Shown piece by piece: positions 13,001 through 23,230 of a DNA stretch of 64,000 bases; positions within the stretch are counted from its first letter, which is position 1, and the number at the start of each line of letters is the position of its first letter. Source of the DNA: Capitulum mitella. Its lineage: Eukaryota; Arthropoda; Thecostraca; Pollicipedomorpha; Pollicipedidae. Location of the stretch: positions 11,304,802 through 11,368,801 of the forward strand of contig CP099839.1 of NCBI GenBank assembly GCA_030062745.1, read 5' to 3'. Position numbers and translations under genes: made by a program. Below the pieces are notes generated by a model. The model was given only the letters and a program-made list of their open reading frames with translations. It had not been told where the DNA came from and did no database searches.

Positions 13001-15376
13001 CGCTTCGGTTGTTTGATGACTGGCGAACAGAGCCTCCGGTGCTCTCCCAGCCGCCAGGGCATGCAGGGAATTCAGACGACGTGCATGCGGATCATTGTAG
13101 AACACGCAGCTATCGTGACGGGGCATTTTCGGGATTTCCACGAGCCGCGACTCCTCAGGGCGTCTTATCGCCGTCGCAATCTGGGAGTCATGCCGCTTAA
13201 CTGACATTTCAATCTGTCCATTGCTGGCAGCTTCCGGCTCATGAATAATTCCAGTGTTCATACAATCACGGACGCGTTGGTCTAAAGATGGTTCTGTTTT
13301 CTAAAACAGTCGAGGATGTATAAAGCGCAGCGACGCTGATCTGCCTCTAAATCATTCTGGATGTTTTCAGTATGACGGTTACACCTGCGATCAATGTTCG
13401 TACAGCAAACGTTTTTATAGCTCGAAGTGGTCCATCTTTGACGGTGACCACAGATTACAGAGATGATTTCCTGGGTTCTTCCGTCATTTCTCAGCAAAAC
13501 ACCGCTGCTGAACGTGTCGTTGTTCAGGAGGCGCAGTTCAGAATGCATGACGCTGCTGCGTGTGTATTGTCCGGCTGGAAAACTACAAACGTTTGCAGAC
13601 GGCGGAACGAACGGAAAAACGGGAAGCAGAAGTTGGATGCGCGTTGTTTGCTTTTATAGCTGTGGAGCTAAGACGGCGTTGTTTGCCACGTATGTCACTG
13701 GTCCTGAGAATGTGAGAGATGAGTCTCATTTCGTCACTGCGATGCGTGCATGGAGTCTACAGCTGTAGACAATCGCACATCTGACACGCGCCTACGGTTT
13801 GAAACAGCTTCGCCGTGTTCTTCGGTATTTCCGGTGTTCACTGGCGCTGTACCATGATGCCCCTTGGTACAGATATATACTTAAACATCCTGGCCAATGT
13901 ATGTCTTTGAGGGTTTTTGAATGACGGGTTGGGAATCCAAAAAATAAAACCTGTCACCGACGTTATGATAGGCAACTGTGTCGCCCTGGTCTCATACCAA
14001 CGTTAGAAAGCCAGGGAAAAGTTTAGCCGACAGTCGCCAGCTCCCGATCCTAAACAAGACCAGCGTGGATGCAGCACTGGAGCTTTCCTCGATTTGCGCA
14101 TTCACCAGTGGGGAATGTCTATCATCCTGTGCCTGATGGATGGTTGTTGTCCGGTTCTCGCGGTGATTACCAGCCAGAATTCGATCGTCGGACAGTTTGC
14201 GACGAATGAGCTTCGGGCTCCTTTCTCACGCTTCCAATCGGTCTGATCGGTATTACGCAAACGACTTCCTGGCGGCTTCTTCCAGACACTCTGAACCGGC
14301 GGCACATCGGTAATTAGTTCAGTGGCCGGCTGGCCGCGAGGCCCGATATCTTTTCCCGGGGTGTTTGCCTGGCGTCCCGTCTCTCCGTGCCGTGGCACTG
14401 GCCGGTCTCTTCGCCTCCGTCCCACTTTGACGGAACCACTGAGCCGTGGAGTTAACGTCAGCGGATGGCAGAGACGTGCGTGACATCCGAACCAGCGCCG
14501 TCGGGGTTTGTCAACCCAGTCTGGCTGTCAAAGAGATAGGTTAATTAAATGTTTTACGATTGTGTTCACCAAGGTAAAGGAAATTACATGATTTGGGCAC
14601 GTGTAGCACTACGTGCGAAGAGAACGCGACGTATAAAAAAAGAGAGAAGAGGCTAAGTACGGAAGATGGGAAAACAGGTGTTGCTGTTGAAGTAGGTGCG
14701 TAGTTTGTTTCAATTAACGAGCTTTAAGGGACATAACGATTAAGCAATCGAGACACAGCGCAAGAAATGTCACGAGACCACTACATGCGGTGATCACATC
14801 CCAGGGCAACGGAGGCCAGCGCGACGGAGTGGATCTTCTCTTCGGAATTTCCGGGGACGGTCCAGTTGATGGAGCGGCATTCCAGAACGTTCCAGCGAGT
14901 CCCACCGAGGCCATCACCTCTAGATCATCCAAAATTACGCTGGAGCGCTCCTGTCTGGAGCAGCTCAGCCGATGAAAGTCACGATCTCCCGATCCGGATT
15001 TCCCGTGGTTCTGTGACTGAGGTGCTACTCTCTGGCGCATTCCGGCCGATCCAGCCGAGAGTGCGATCCGGAGCGTCGCTGGCGGCGGCCGGGAACGTCC
15101 CTCCTCCTCGCCACCTCCCGGGAGAGCGCGCCGGAGCGGAACTCGCGGCAGCTCGGTTTATCGCCACAATCAACGGCGGCGGGTTCAACGCGCCGCGGCC
15201 GGCGCCGAGTGTGCGAGACTGGCGGGCTCCTCTCGGCCGCGGCACGCTCCACTGCGCGGCCATTATGCGACGGTGGCGGCGCCGACACCCCGGCGTGACG
15301 GCAGGCGACACCGGCTGCCGTCGAGAGGAGCCGTCCGGCCGGCCGAGGAGCGCGCTGTCCTGCCGATCCCGCCGCC

Positions 15377-15710
15377 AGAATCCCTTCACCATCCTGCCGA
15401 TCCCGCCGCCAGAAGCCCTCCGCCATCCTGCCGGTCCCGCCGCCAGAAGCCCTCCGCCGTCCTGCCGATCCCGCCGCCAGAAGCCCTCCGCCATCCTGCC
15501 GGTCCCGCCGCCAGAAGCCCTCCACCATCCTGCCGGTCCCGCCGCCAGAAGCCCTCCACCATCCTGCCGATCCCGCCGCCAGAAGCCCTCCGCCATCCTG
15601 CCGATCCCGCCGCCAGAAGCCCTACGCCGTCCTGCCGATCCCGCCGCCAGAAGCCCTCCGCCATTCTGCCGGTCCCGCCGCCAGAAGCCCTCCGCCATCC
15701 TGCCGCATCA
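15377..15710. repeat. 34-bp minisatellite, about ten copies
   Basis: AGAAGCCCTCCGCCATCCTG and near variants recur every 34 bp, at 15377, 15411, 15445, 15479, 15513, 15547, 15581, 15615, 15649 and 15683. Copies differ at two or three fixed positions (GATCCC or GGTCCC; CCAT or CCGT). The unit is not a multiple of three and stays open in several frames, so three unrelated-looking Pro-rich peptides are possible. That argues against coding. Confidence 0.92.
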
Positions 15711-16499
15711 GCAGGGTTAACCACCGGAACAACTCCTGCAGGGGATCCGCCGCCAGCCGGCCACCCACCGGAACAATTTGTAACGCAACCGGACGTCCAC
15801 GAAGCGTTCCCGTGCAATAATGCATACATTTGCAGCGTGTGAGTCCGAAACTCCATTTCATTCCACTCTGATGGCCTGTTTTGGTTGCCGCGAATGGCTC
15901 AGTTCTAAGCAGGTCCGCTTTCCGAAAGGAGTGAGAAAAAGTTGAGCCGAGCTTGTGCGATGAACCAGAGCACGTAAATGACGGTACTCTCATGAGTAAA
16001 AATCAAATGCCTCACTGCCCCGACGAGCAGCGAGCATTTCCGATTGGGGAACACTCATCTTACGGCTCAGCAGGCGCTAAACCAGACGCGAACGCCGATT
16101 TTACGAGAAGTCCCGTCTCGGTGACCGATTCATTACATGCATCACAAAGCCGAACGCAACATGCATGGCCATTGTCATTGCGGCTAGCCGGCCAGTGAGC
16201 GCCATATGGATGCGCTGGAGGTCCATAAACTTTTTGAAACTCGTGCCATTTGTCATAGAAAGACTAGCGTGGGAAGGAGCGCCGCCGGCCGGCTCATTCC
16301 GCGCTCACGGCCCGTGACTCTCGGCCGATCCTCTAACGGGCCCAGCGGCAGGCCGACCAGTCACACTCACGCCGCACACACACGGCCGGGCGCGCTCTCT
16401 GACACTACCGTCACGTCACAATCGCCCGCCGCCCGACCCTCTGGTCTCCCCACAGCGCACAGGGGCTCTGCGGTCGAGCGGGGGCGCCGGCGCCGTCCC

Positions 16500-16770
16500 T
16501 ATCGTTCCGACTGCGTCGTTCTCAGTGTTCTGACCGCGACGTGTTCGTTTCCCCGCGTAGTTTGGCACCGTCATTCCCGTCGTTCTGCTCCATGGTTCTG
16601 GTCAATTTGTCCGTGTGTCGTTTCCGTCGCTCTGACCGCGCCGTCTTCGTCGTTTTGCCGACCTCGTTTTCGTCGTGATACCCGTGTCGTTTTCTTCTAA
16701 GCCGCGACGTTCCCGATGCTCTCCCTGCATTGTTTCCGTCGTTCTGCACGTGTCGTTTTCTCCCAGCATT
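16500..16770. repeat. Degenerate pyrimidine-rich repeat
   Basis: Words such as CCGTCGTTCTG, GTGTCGTTTTC and CTGACCGCG recur many times with irregular spacing of roughly 30-40 bp. It is probably a decayed tandem array. I see no promoter or coding signal in it. Confidence 0.5.
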
Positions 16771-19437
16771 CAGCAGCCGACCGTGCGAGCAGCAAACTGC
16801 CAATCGGCTCATTTAACGGCAGCAGCTCCTCCCGCGAACGAGTCAATGTGCTTACCGCTCGGATGATGGCTTGGGAAACTCACTAAGGGCTTGCCGTGGT
16901 CAAAACGCCGCATTCACTGACCGCAAGCGGTGCCGAAAGTATATAATGGCAACACACACCGCGTAGTTATGGTGGTGAACGCTGCAACACCCTGCAGGCG
17001 TGATTTCAGTGCGCTTTCCACAGAACTCGGGCCCTTTAGCTCAGCGTCGTCGACGGCGACGAAGTAAAGCGGTGTCAGCGTGACCTGTCAGCAGGGACGC
17101 AGCCAGGATTTTCTTGGGGGGCAGGCCGGAGGTCAGTGTGAACTGAAATCAAACGAAAACCGCCTGCCGGGAAGACGATGTGCAATGGTTTCCGCAAAAA
17201 ATCGGGTCTAAGGGAAAGGGAACGGCCCCTTTTTGGCTACGCCTGTGCATATCAGCGTTGTGTAATGGATGAGTTTTCTCAGCACGGAAGACCTGGTGGT
17301 CTCTGCTCATCGCTGGCGGTGGTCTTAAACGTTACAGAAATAAATTGGTATCTGCCCAAAAGCCAGCACGATTTTTTATTGTGTTTTTAGACAATGAAGT
17401 TTTCAGTTCCAAGGAAATGCACTATGTCTGTCCGCGTAAAGATAATCCGGGGGTTTCTCTGCTTGTTTTGCACTCGCGTCCTTTTTGTGGACCACTGCCC
17501 TACAACTCTTAGAGGTCCTTTTTTGAAGGAAATATTTGTCTCCGAAAAAGCCCGTGCAGACGGAAAAATTCCTAAACCACGATACTCTGGGCCGGGAGTT
17601 CTGATTTAGATCCGTCAGTTTAACTGTTACGTAACAGAGCAATATTAGAGCCAGTTAATTTCATAAAAGGAGGTTACCATTCTACTGAATGAGCTTCCAC
17701 GGCGCCCATCATTACGCACACTTAATAACCAATAAATGACGCGTAACATGAAATCGCCAACAATTCTGTGATCCCCTCTCCAATGCATGGATGATGCGAA
17801 TCTATATTTCGCGTACTGCAACCTGTCGACGGGCGTCAAATGCACACCAGACTAATTACTATTACGAAAAAAATATGGAAATGTACCTCGACCACGTTTG
17901 AGCTGTGGTAGTAACACCATGCCATGCAACTCACCACCGGATGGTGTTTTCAACGGTAGCTGAAATCCGTGAAACAAACTTTTCGGTTTGATAGTGGTTT
18001 GTTGTATTGGCAAGCAGAATAGCAAGCGATTCATATATAAGCCTCCCACGGAAAATTTTTCACGGTGTTGCTCCAGTAGCCAATGGCGTGCTAGATGACA
18101 GAAGGAGTTGCTCCGTGAAATACGATGTGAAACTGGTGCATTAGATGCCTTTCATCGTGAAACTGACTCCCTTCACTTTCAAATAATCTCCACTGAACAC
18201 GGCAGTATGATTACACATAGGTTTCTTGTTAATGTGCCACTGGGTCTCACACCTCTAAGGTCTGTTATTACCTTAGCCGCCAGCGGCAGGAGTAGTTATT
18301 TTTGTCTTACCATGCCGATCTAGGAAATGAGCTTGCTAGCTCCGTTCCGGAGTAGTTCTTTAATGTGGGGGAAACAGGAGGTAACACTACGGCGCACGAT
18401 CTTCATCAGAATCCGTTGAGAGCGTTCAAAACTGCCGTTATGATCGGGCTGGAGCCGGGCCCTCTGTTGCCGTAATGGGGCCATGTTTTTCACCAACAAA
18501 CAAACCGGTACATCACGAAGCTCTCTGGCGCAGGCTGGTCAAATTGAGCACAATGCAGCCATCTGTCGGCAGGGAAACCGGCGGCCGACTGTCCGGCGAA
18601 CCTGGCGCCGAACCGCGGCCTGGAACGGCACGGAAATGCTGACGAGGAGCACAAAGTCGCCACAAAGCTTGCTTCTGTCGTCAAGGTTCAGCGGCCGGGC
18701 ATCCCGGATTCCCTCTGTTGGCACGGAGTCCCACTCTGCCGACATCGATCGCCGCGATCGATGTCGATGAGCCGATGAGCAGATGCTCCGGTGATGCATC
18801 TGCTCCGCCGGAGCCGAGCGGCCTCCCTCCGCCAGACGCCGGCCGTCTGCCGTCGGCCATTTGCAACGACCCACTGAGCCATTGCACGCCACTTGGCCGG
18901 TGAATCGGAAAAGCGCCGGTCGCGGGAAAAGTGGACCGTGCGGCCGAGCCGAGTCGGATCTCGAGCCGGCCGCCAGCGGCGCCGAGCCGAGCCGCGCCGA
19001 GCCGTCAGGCCTCGGCCGCGCCGCACCTGGCACGCCCGCCTCGCATATCGGTCATCATTATTTGCAGAGGCGGCGAGAGCAGCCGGCTGGAACTACACGC
19101 GCCGCGCATGAGGGCCCAGCGTCCGGCATAATGGGAACGATTCCCAGGAGCGGCGCCGGCCGCGGCCGAGCGGCGCACAGCTCGCCCGCGCCGACTCGCT
19201 AATGCATTGTCACGCGGTGAAACACAAAACGTACGAGCTCCCAAACACCCCAACCGTTTAACAGCCTCACACGGTCTGCAGTCAGGACTGCGGAGCGCGA
19301 ACGGGCAAAAAGGACGGGTGCCAAGCTGTGGTGCGTATCGTGACACATGAATTCCGCACGTTCACCGATGTTCATGGCTTGGGCACTGGTGTCGCACACT
19401 GGCTACGCGGAGCCTGACAGAGTTCGTTTTCTTTCAG

Positions 19438-19593
19438 GCACTGGCAGAGCGTCGAACCGGCGCACGAAGTCAGCTACCGTTTGAGCGGCTCCGGGCCCAG
19501 CGACAGCGCCCCTGGTGTGTCGCGGCAGCCGCAGCCGCCCAGCGCCGTCGGCCGCCGGCCGCCGCCCATGCTGGCCGCCGCCGGCGCTCGAAG
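19438..19593 (+). other. 5' UTR exon part of PTB gene
   Basis: A strong 3' splice site (pyrimidine tract and TTTCTTTCAG) ends at 19437, immediately before the leader of the large + strand coding region. The leader from 19438 to 19593 is GC-rich and contains one short upstream ORF. The acceptor implies at least one further noncoding 5' exon, and hence the promoter, somewhere upstream. I could not locate it. Confidence 0.65.
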
Positions 19594-19597
19594 ATGA
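19568..19597 (+). CDS. Upstream ORF overlapping the main start codon
   Basis: A nine-codon reading frame (Met-Leu-Ala-Ala-Ala-Gly-Ala-Arg-Arg) ends in TGA at 19595-19597. This overlaps the main ATG at 19594-19596 as ATGA. The arrangement could reduce or couple translation of the main frame by termination and re-initiation. Its presence is seen in the sequence; its use is inference. Confidence 0.5.
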   Translation: MLAAAGARR

Positions 19598-22500
19598 TGA
19601 GGAACGCCACGGCGGCAGACGGCTACAGCTTCCGCCTGGACGTGGACTCGTCGAGCACGTACTCGGACGCCAGCACGGCCGAGCGCAGTTCCATCTACAA
19701 GCGGCGCATCGACTCGCTGTTCCGCGAGCAGCGCTCGAGCGGCGCCGGCTCGGACGCGGCCGCCGCCAGCAACAGCGACTACGAGGTGATGGAGATGGTG
19801 CCCGAGGAGCGCAGCCAGCAGTTCCAGGACGTCCGCTCGGCCGTCCAGGCGCAGATCGAGAAGATGTTTTCGGGCGGCGGCGGCGCGGCGCCGCAGAAGC
19901 CGCCGCCCGCGGGCGGCCGCGGCGGTTCGGAGCTGCCGCCGGCGCGGCTGGCCGGCGGCGCGCCGGCCGAGCCGGAGCCGGCCGCGCCGCCGCCGCCCGA
20001 GGAGGCGTCCCGACGGCCGGCGGCGGCCGAGCAGCGGCCCGACGCCGGCCGCCCGGCCGCCGCCGGCGTCAAGTTCAAGGTCGACTATCTGGGCGCGCTG
20101 GCGATCGAGGACAAGGCGACCAGGCTGGAAGACCTGCAGTTCCCGCTCAAGCGACTGTACATGGAGTACAGGATGCTACAGAAGAGGGGCAAGACGCCGC
20201 TGCCGGGCACGCTGGAGATCACGGACACGGGCGTGAAGGTGCAGTACGTGCGCGAGCTGCACAAGGGCGTGCAGGAGGTGTTCAACCCGTTCCAGACGAT
20301 CGCCGTGTGGGCGGCGGTCAAGTTCGTCGCCAAGAAACAGATCGGCCCGTCCGGTCAGATGGAGCTCAAGTTCGCCTTCTTGCCGCTCATCTGCGACCCG
20401 GAGAGCCAGGAGAAGTTCACGCTCTACAACGACCTCAAGATCGACCTGATCACGGAGGCGATCGGCGTCAGCCACCCGCCCGTGTTCGCCTGCGTCATGC
20501 GCAAGCCGGGCCTGGTCAAGACACTCGAGTGCCACGGCTTCGTGTGCGGCGCGCCCGAGGATGCCATCGTGATCGCGGCTAACTTGTACCAGGCGCTGCT
20601 CTCCAGCATGCGCACCGAGCCGGCGGCCGGCTCGCCGCGGCTCGACACCTCCAACGGCAGCAACTCGAGCGTGGACACGGCCGCCGACGAGTCGGATGCG
20701 CCGCGCCGGCCGCCGCGGCGCCGGCGCGCGCCGCCGCCGCCGGACACGGCGCGCCGCGAGCCGCCGGCCGAAGAGCGGCGCCGCTCGCAGCGCAGCCGCT
20801 CGTCGGCGGCGCGCTCGCCGAGCCGCAGCCGCAGCCGCGGCCGCAACAGCCACGGCTCGTCGGAGCACAGCAGCCGCAGCTCGAGCGAGCGCGGCGCCGG
20901 CGAGCCGCGCCGCGGCCGCAGCGCCAGCCGGGCGGCCAGCGCGCGCCGCAGCCGCCGCCTGACGCGCAGCGCCTCCGACCGGCACGGCGCCGTGCTGCTG
21001 GACGAGCGCGCCGGCGGCGGCGGCCGGCTGCCGCGCAGCCGCAGCTTCGCCGACCTGAACGGCCGGCTGGAGATCAAGCAGCTGCTGGCGCAGATCCAGG
21101 CGCGCGACGGCATCCGCACCGTGGACGACGTACTGCGCCAGGTGGTCAACCCGGGCGGCATGTCGTTCAGCGACCTGCGGCCCGAGCACCGCGAGCTCCT
21201 GCTCCGGCTGGCGCTCACGCTCAGCAAGGACGAGATGTACCAGCGCAGCAAGCACATCATGAAGAAGCAGTCCAAGAAGTTGTCGGCGCTCGGCGAGAGC
21301 GACACCGACGGCAGCACCATCAGCAACGTGCTCAAGGCCACCAAGAAGTCGTTCTCGCGCTTCAGCTCGCGCTCGGGCAGCTTCCAGTCCCCGTCGTCGT
21401 ACCTGCGCGAGCGCACGCCGCTCAAGAAGCTCTACAACGTGCGCGCCAGCGAGAAGAAGAATGGCGTGCGCAGCGACGGCGAGGCGTCGGTGCGCACGGC
21501 GCGCGGCAGCCCGGGCGGCGACGCCAAGCCGGTCGCGTCGCGCCTCTCTTCCTCGTCCTCGTCGTCCGGCACCCGGGCGGCGCCTAAGACGCCGATGCCT
21601 CCGCGCTCGCAGCGCGTGCCACCGCCGGCGGCGCCGCCGTGCGACTGCGGCTGCGACTCCGAGTCGCTGTACTCGAGCAAGTGCTACTGCACGCTGCCGC
21701 GCGGCGCCGGCGGCCTGGCCAAGGCCAAGTCCACGTACGACCTGCCGTGCGCGTGCGACACCGAGAGCTGCGCCGAGAGCGAGAAGTGCTACTGCTCGCT
21801 GAAGCGCGTCAGCAAGAGCGGCCTCAAGGTATATCAGATCAAGCTGGACTCGGAGAGCGAGTCGACCGACGCCGGCTCGCGCTCGACGCTGGGCCGCGGC
21901 CGACGCCGCGAGTACGGCTCGCTCGGCAACCTGTCGCGCGTCGACTCGCCGTCCACGGCCTGGCGCAAGAACGCCGCCTCGCTGCAGAGCGGCGGCTCGC
22001 GCGAGTCGGCGGTCCTGCGGCGCGGCCGCAGCTCCAGCTCGCTGCTCACCAGCTCGACGGGCGTGATGCGCGACAAGAGCGGCGGCGCCGTCTACGCCGA
22101 CGAGGCGGCCGTGGCGCGCCGGCGCAGCCGCAGCCTGGCGCTCAGCCTGGACAGCGACGGCAGCGCGCCGCGGCCGCCCGCGCCGCGCGGCGACCGCAAG
22201 AGCTTCAGCATCGACAACCTGCACCACTCGGCCAACGGCTTCATCTTCAACCGGATGAGCTCGGCGTCGTCGCTGTCGACGACGTCGAACCGTTCGAGCC
22301 AGAGCGCCGGCTCGGGCGGCCGCTTCCTGCTGGTGTCGGCGGCCGACCCGTCCGGCAAGATCGTCTACCGCGGCGCCTCGCAGCGGCAGGCGTCCTCCGA
22401 CGGCGGCGACGTCATGTCCATGAAGAAGACCACCGAGATCGCGGCCACCTTCTCCGGCCTGAAGCTGAACCAGACCACCGACCTGCTGGGCACCGAGAGC

Positions 22501-22611
22501 GAGGACGACGCCTACAGCTCGATGCAGAACGTGAGCGGCTCGAACACGGCGCGCTCCCGGCACGGCTACTCGGAGCAGAACATCGAGAACTCGCTCGGCT
22601 ACCTGCCCTGA
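19594..22611 (+). CDS. Large PTB/PID-domain protein, uninterrupted reading frame
   Basis: The frame is 1005 codons long without an intron, starting at the first ATG after the 19437 acceptor. Residues about 159-339 form a phosphotyrosine-binding (PTB/PID) fold. It opens with VDYLG, has an ITDTGVKV beta strand, and closes with the typical helix (IAANLYQALL). PTB domains bind NPxY-type peptides or phosphoinositides, so a membrane-proximal signalling adaptor is likely. Upstream, residues 100-158 are Pro/Ala/Gly-rich. Residues about 370-470 are Ser/Arg-rich and disordered. Two related Cys clusters follow at about 683-701 and 719-735, each with paired Cys-x-Cys and a KCYC element. The tail (about 880-1005) has Ser-rich text, KSFSIDNLHH, and ends in LGYLP. 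I do not recognise the orthologue; it is neither FAM43 nor NOS1AP as I know them. GC3 is extreme. Confidence 0.9.
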   Translation: MMRNATAADGYSFRLDVDSSSTYSDASTAERSSIYKRRIDSLFREQRSSGAGSDAAAASNSDYEVMEMVPEERSQQFQDVRSAVQAQIEKMFSGGGGAAPQKPPPAGGRGGSELPPARLAGGAPAEPEPAAPPPPEEASRRPAAAEQRPDAGRPAAAGVKFKVDYLGALAIEDKATRLEDLQFPLKRLYMEYRMLQKRGKTPLPGTLEITDTGVKVQYVRELHKGVQEVFNPFQTIAVWAAVKFVAKKQIGPSGQMELKFAFLPLICDPESQEKFTLYNDLKIDLITEAIGVSHPPVFACVMRKPGLVKTLECHGFVCGAPEDAIVIAANLYQALLSSMRTEPAAGSPRLDTSNGSNSSVDTAADESDAPRRPPRRRRAPPPPDTARREPPAEERRRSQRSRSSAARSPSRSRSRGRNSHGSSEHSSRSSSERGAGEPRRGRSASRAASARRSRRLTRSASDRHGAVLLDERAGGGGRLPRSRSFADLNGRLEIKQLLAQIQARDGIRTVDDVLRQVVNPGGMSFSDLRPEHRELLLRLALTLSKDEMYQRSKHIMKKQSKKLSALGESDTDGSTISNVLKATKKSFSRFSSRSGSFQSPSSYLRERTPLKKLYNVRASEKKNGVRSDGEASVRTARGSPGGDAKPVASRLSSSSSSSGTRAAPKTPMPPRSQRVPPPAAPPCDCGCDSESLYSSKCYCTLPRGAGGLAKAKSTYDLPCACDTESCAESEKCYCSLKRVSKSGLKVYQIKLDSESESTDAGSRSTLGRGRRREYGSLGNLSRVDSPSTAWRKNAASLQSGGSRESAVLRRGRSSSSLLTSSTGVMRDKSGGAVYADEAAVARRRSRSLALSLDSDGSAPRPPAPRGDRKSFSIDNLHHSANGFIFNRMSSASSLSTTSNRSSQSAGSGGRFLLVSAADPSGKIVYRGASQRQASSDGGDVMSMKKTTEIAATFSGLKLNQTTDLLGTESEDDAYSSMQNVSGSNTARSRHGYSEQNIENSLGYLP

Positions 22612-23230
22612 CGGCGCCCGGCCCGGCCGGCCGCGGAGGCGCGGCTCCAGGGCCGCCAGCGAGGCACCGGCGACTCCCGAAGAATGGCGGGCCCCGGCTG
22701 ACTGCCCCACTCGCTATCAAAAGCGCGTTGTTGATTACTGTTGTTGGTGATGCTGTTTATGCTGTTCTGTTGTCAGGGCGAAGTGCCCAGTGCGTCTGTT
22801 ACTATTGACGGTATGTTTTGTAGAATATGGCAAGGTACGATATCCGAATTCGGCGGTCGGTACCGGCGGCAGATGATTGCGTTCTGCCAGATGCAAGGGG
22901 AGAACGGAACCCGAGCGTTGAAGTTGCGCCAACAATTACCACAGGCAGTGATGATGTTGCACATGGATTATACTGTCGTCAAACATTAACGTGACTAGTT
23001 ATTTAGGAAACATTGTGCAACTCAATTCGGAGTTCAAAGATGGGTTGCTTGTCGAAAATGTTAAGCATCAGGAACAATCAAGGTACAATACCGATTATAT
23101 TTTAGCTGAAGATTATTTAAACGACGGGGATGAAAGTTTGCAACAGCTATGTATACCGGATACTGACATGTGTTATGTTGTTATGAGCATTTGTACGTAA
23201 CGTGTACCAAATAAACATTCTAATGCCATT
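22612..23230 (+). other. 3' UTR of PTB gene
   Basis: Composition falls from about 75 percent GC to AT-rich within 120 bases of the stop codon, as expected for a 3' UTR. No other reading frame of note is present. The stretch ends at a canonical AATAAA. Confidence 0.6.
23210..23215 (+). terminator. Poly(A) signal AATAAA of PTB gene
   Basis: A canonical AATAAA lies 600 bases after the stop codon of the PTB gene, followed within 25 bases by T-rich sequence. It is the first perfect hexamer on this strand after the stop codon. Confidence 0.6.

Larger units (their letters stand above)
1..19437. other. No gene recognised; GC-rich blocks and minisatellites
   Basis: I found no reading frame here that matches a protein family I know or has a credible exon structure. 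Very GC-rich, CpG-rich blocks (about 1.35-1.8, 3.3-3.75, 4.15-4.6, 7.0-7.75, 11.3-11.6, 12.2-13.0, 15.0-15.7 and 18.85-19.2 kb) alternate with neutral DNA. Open frames in these blocks occur in several frames at once and encode only Arg/Ala/Pro/Gly-rich text, which is what GC-rich noncoding DNA gives. The blocks could be CpG islands, enhancers or 5' exons of the gene at 19.6 kb. Tandem arrays in this stretch are listed separately. Confidence 0.6.

Noticed and set aside
14866-15856. Several long Pro/Arg-rich or Gly/Trp-rich frames on both strands
   Set aside because: They are translations of the 34-bp minisatellite in different frames.
19515-20582. 355-codon + strand frame overlapping the start of the PTB gene
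   Set aside because: It is another frame of the same GC-rich DNA, without an ATG at its start and without recognisable content.
20176-22710. 844-codon open frame antisense to the PTB gene
   Set aside because: It exists because third positions of the GC3-rich sense frame exclude stops. Its product is Arg/Ala-rich with no domain, while the sense frame has a PTB domain, a UTR acceptor and a poly(A) signal.
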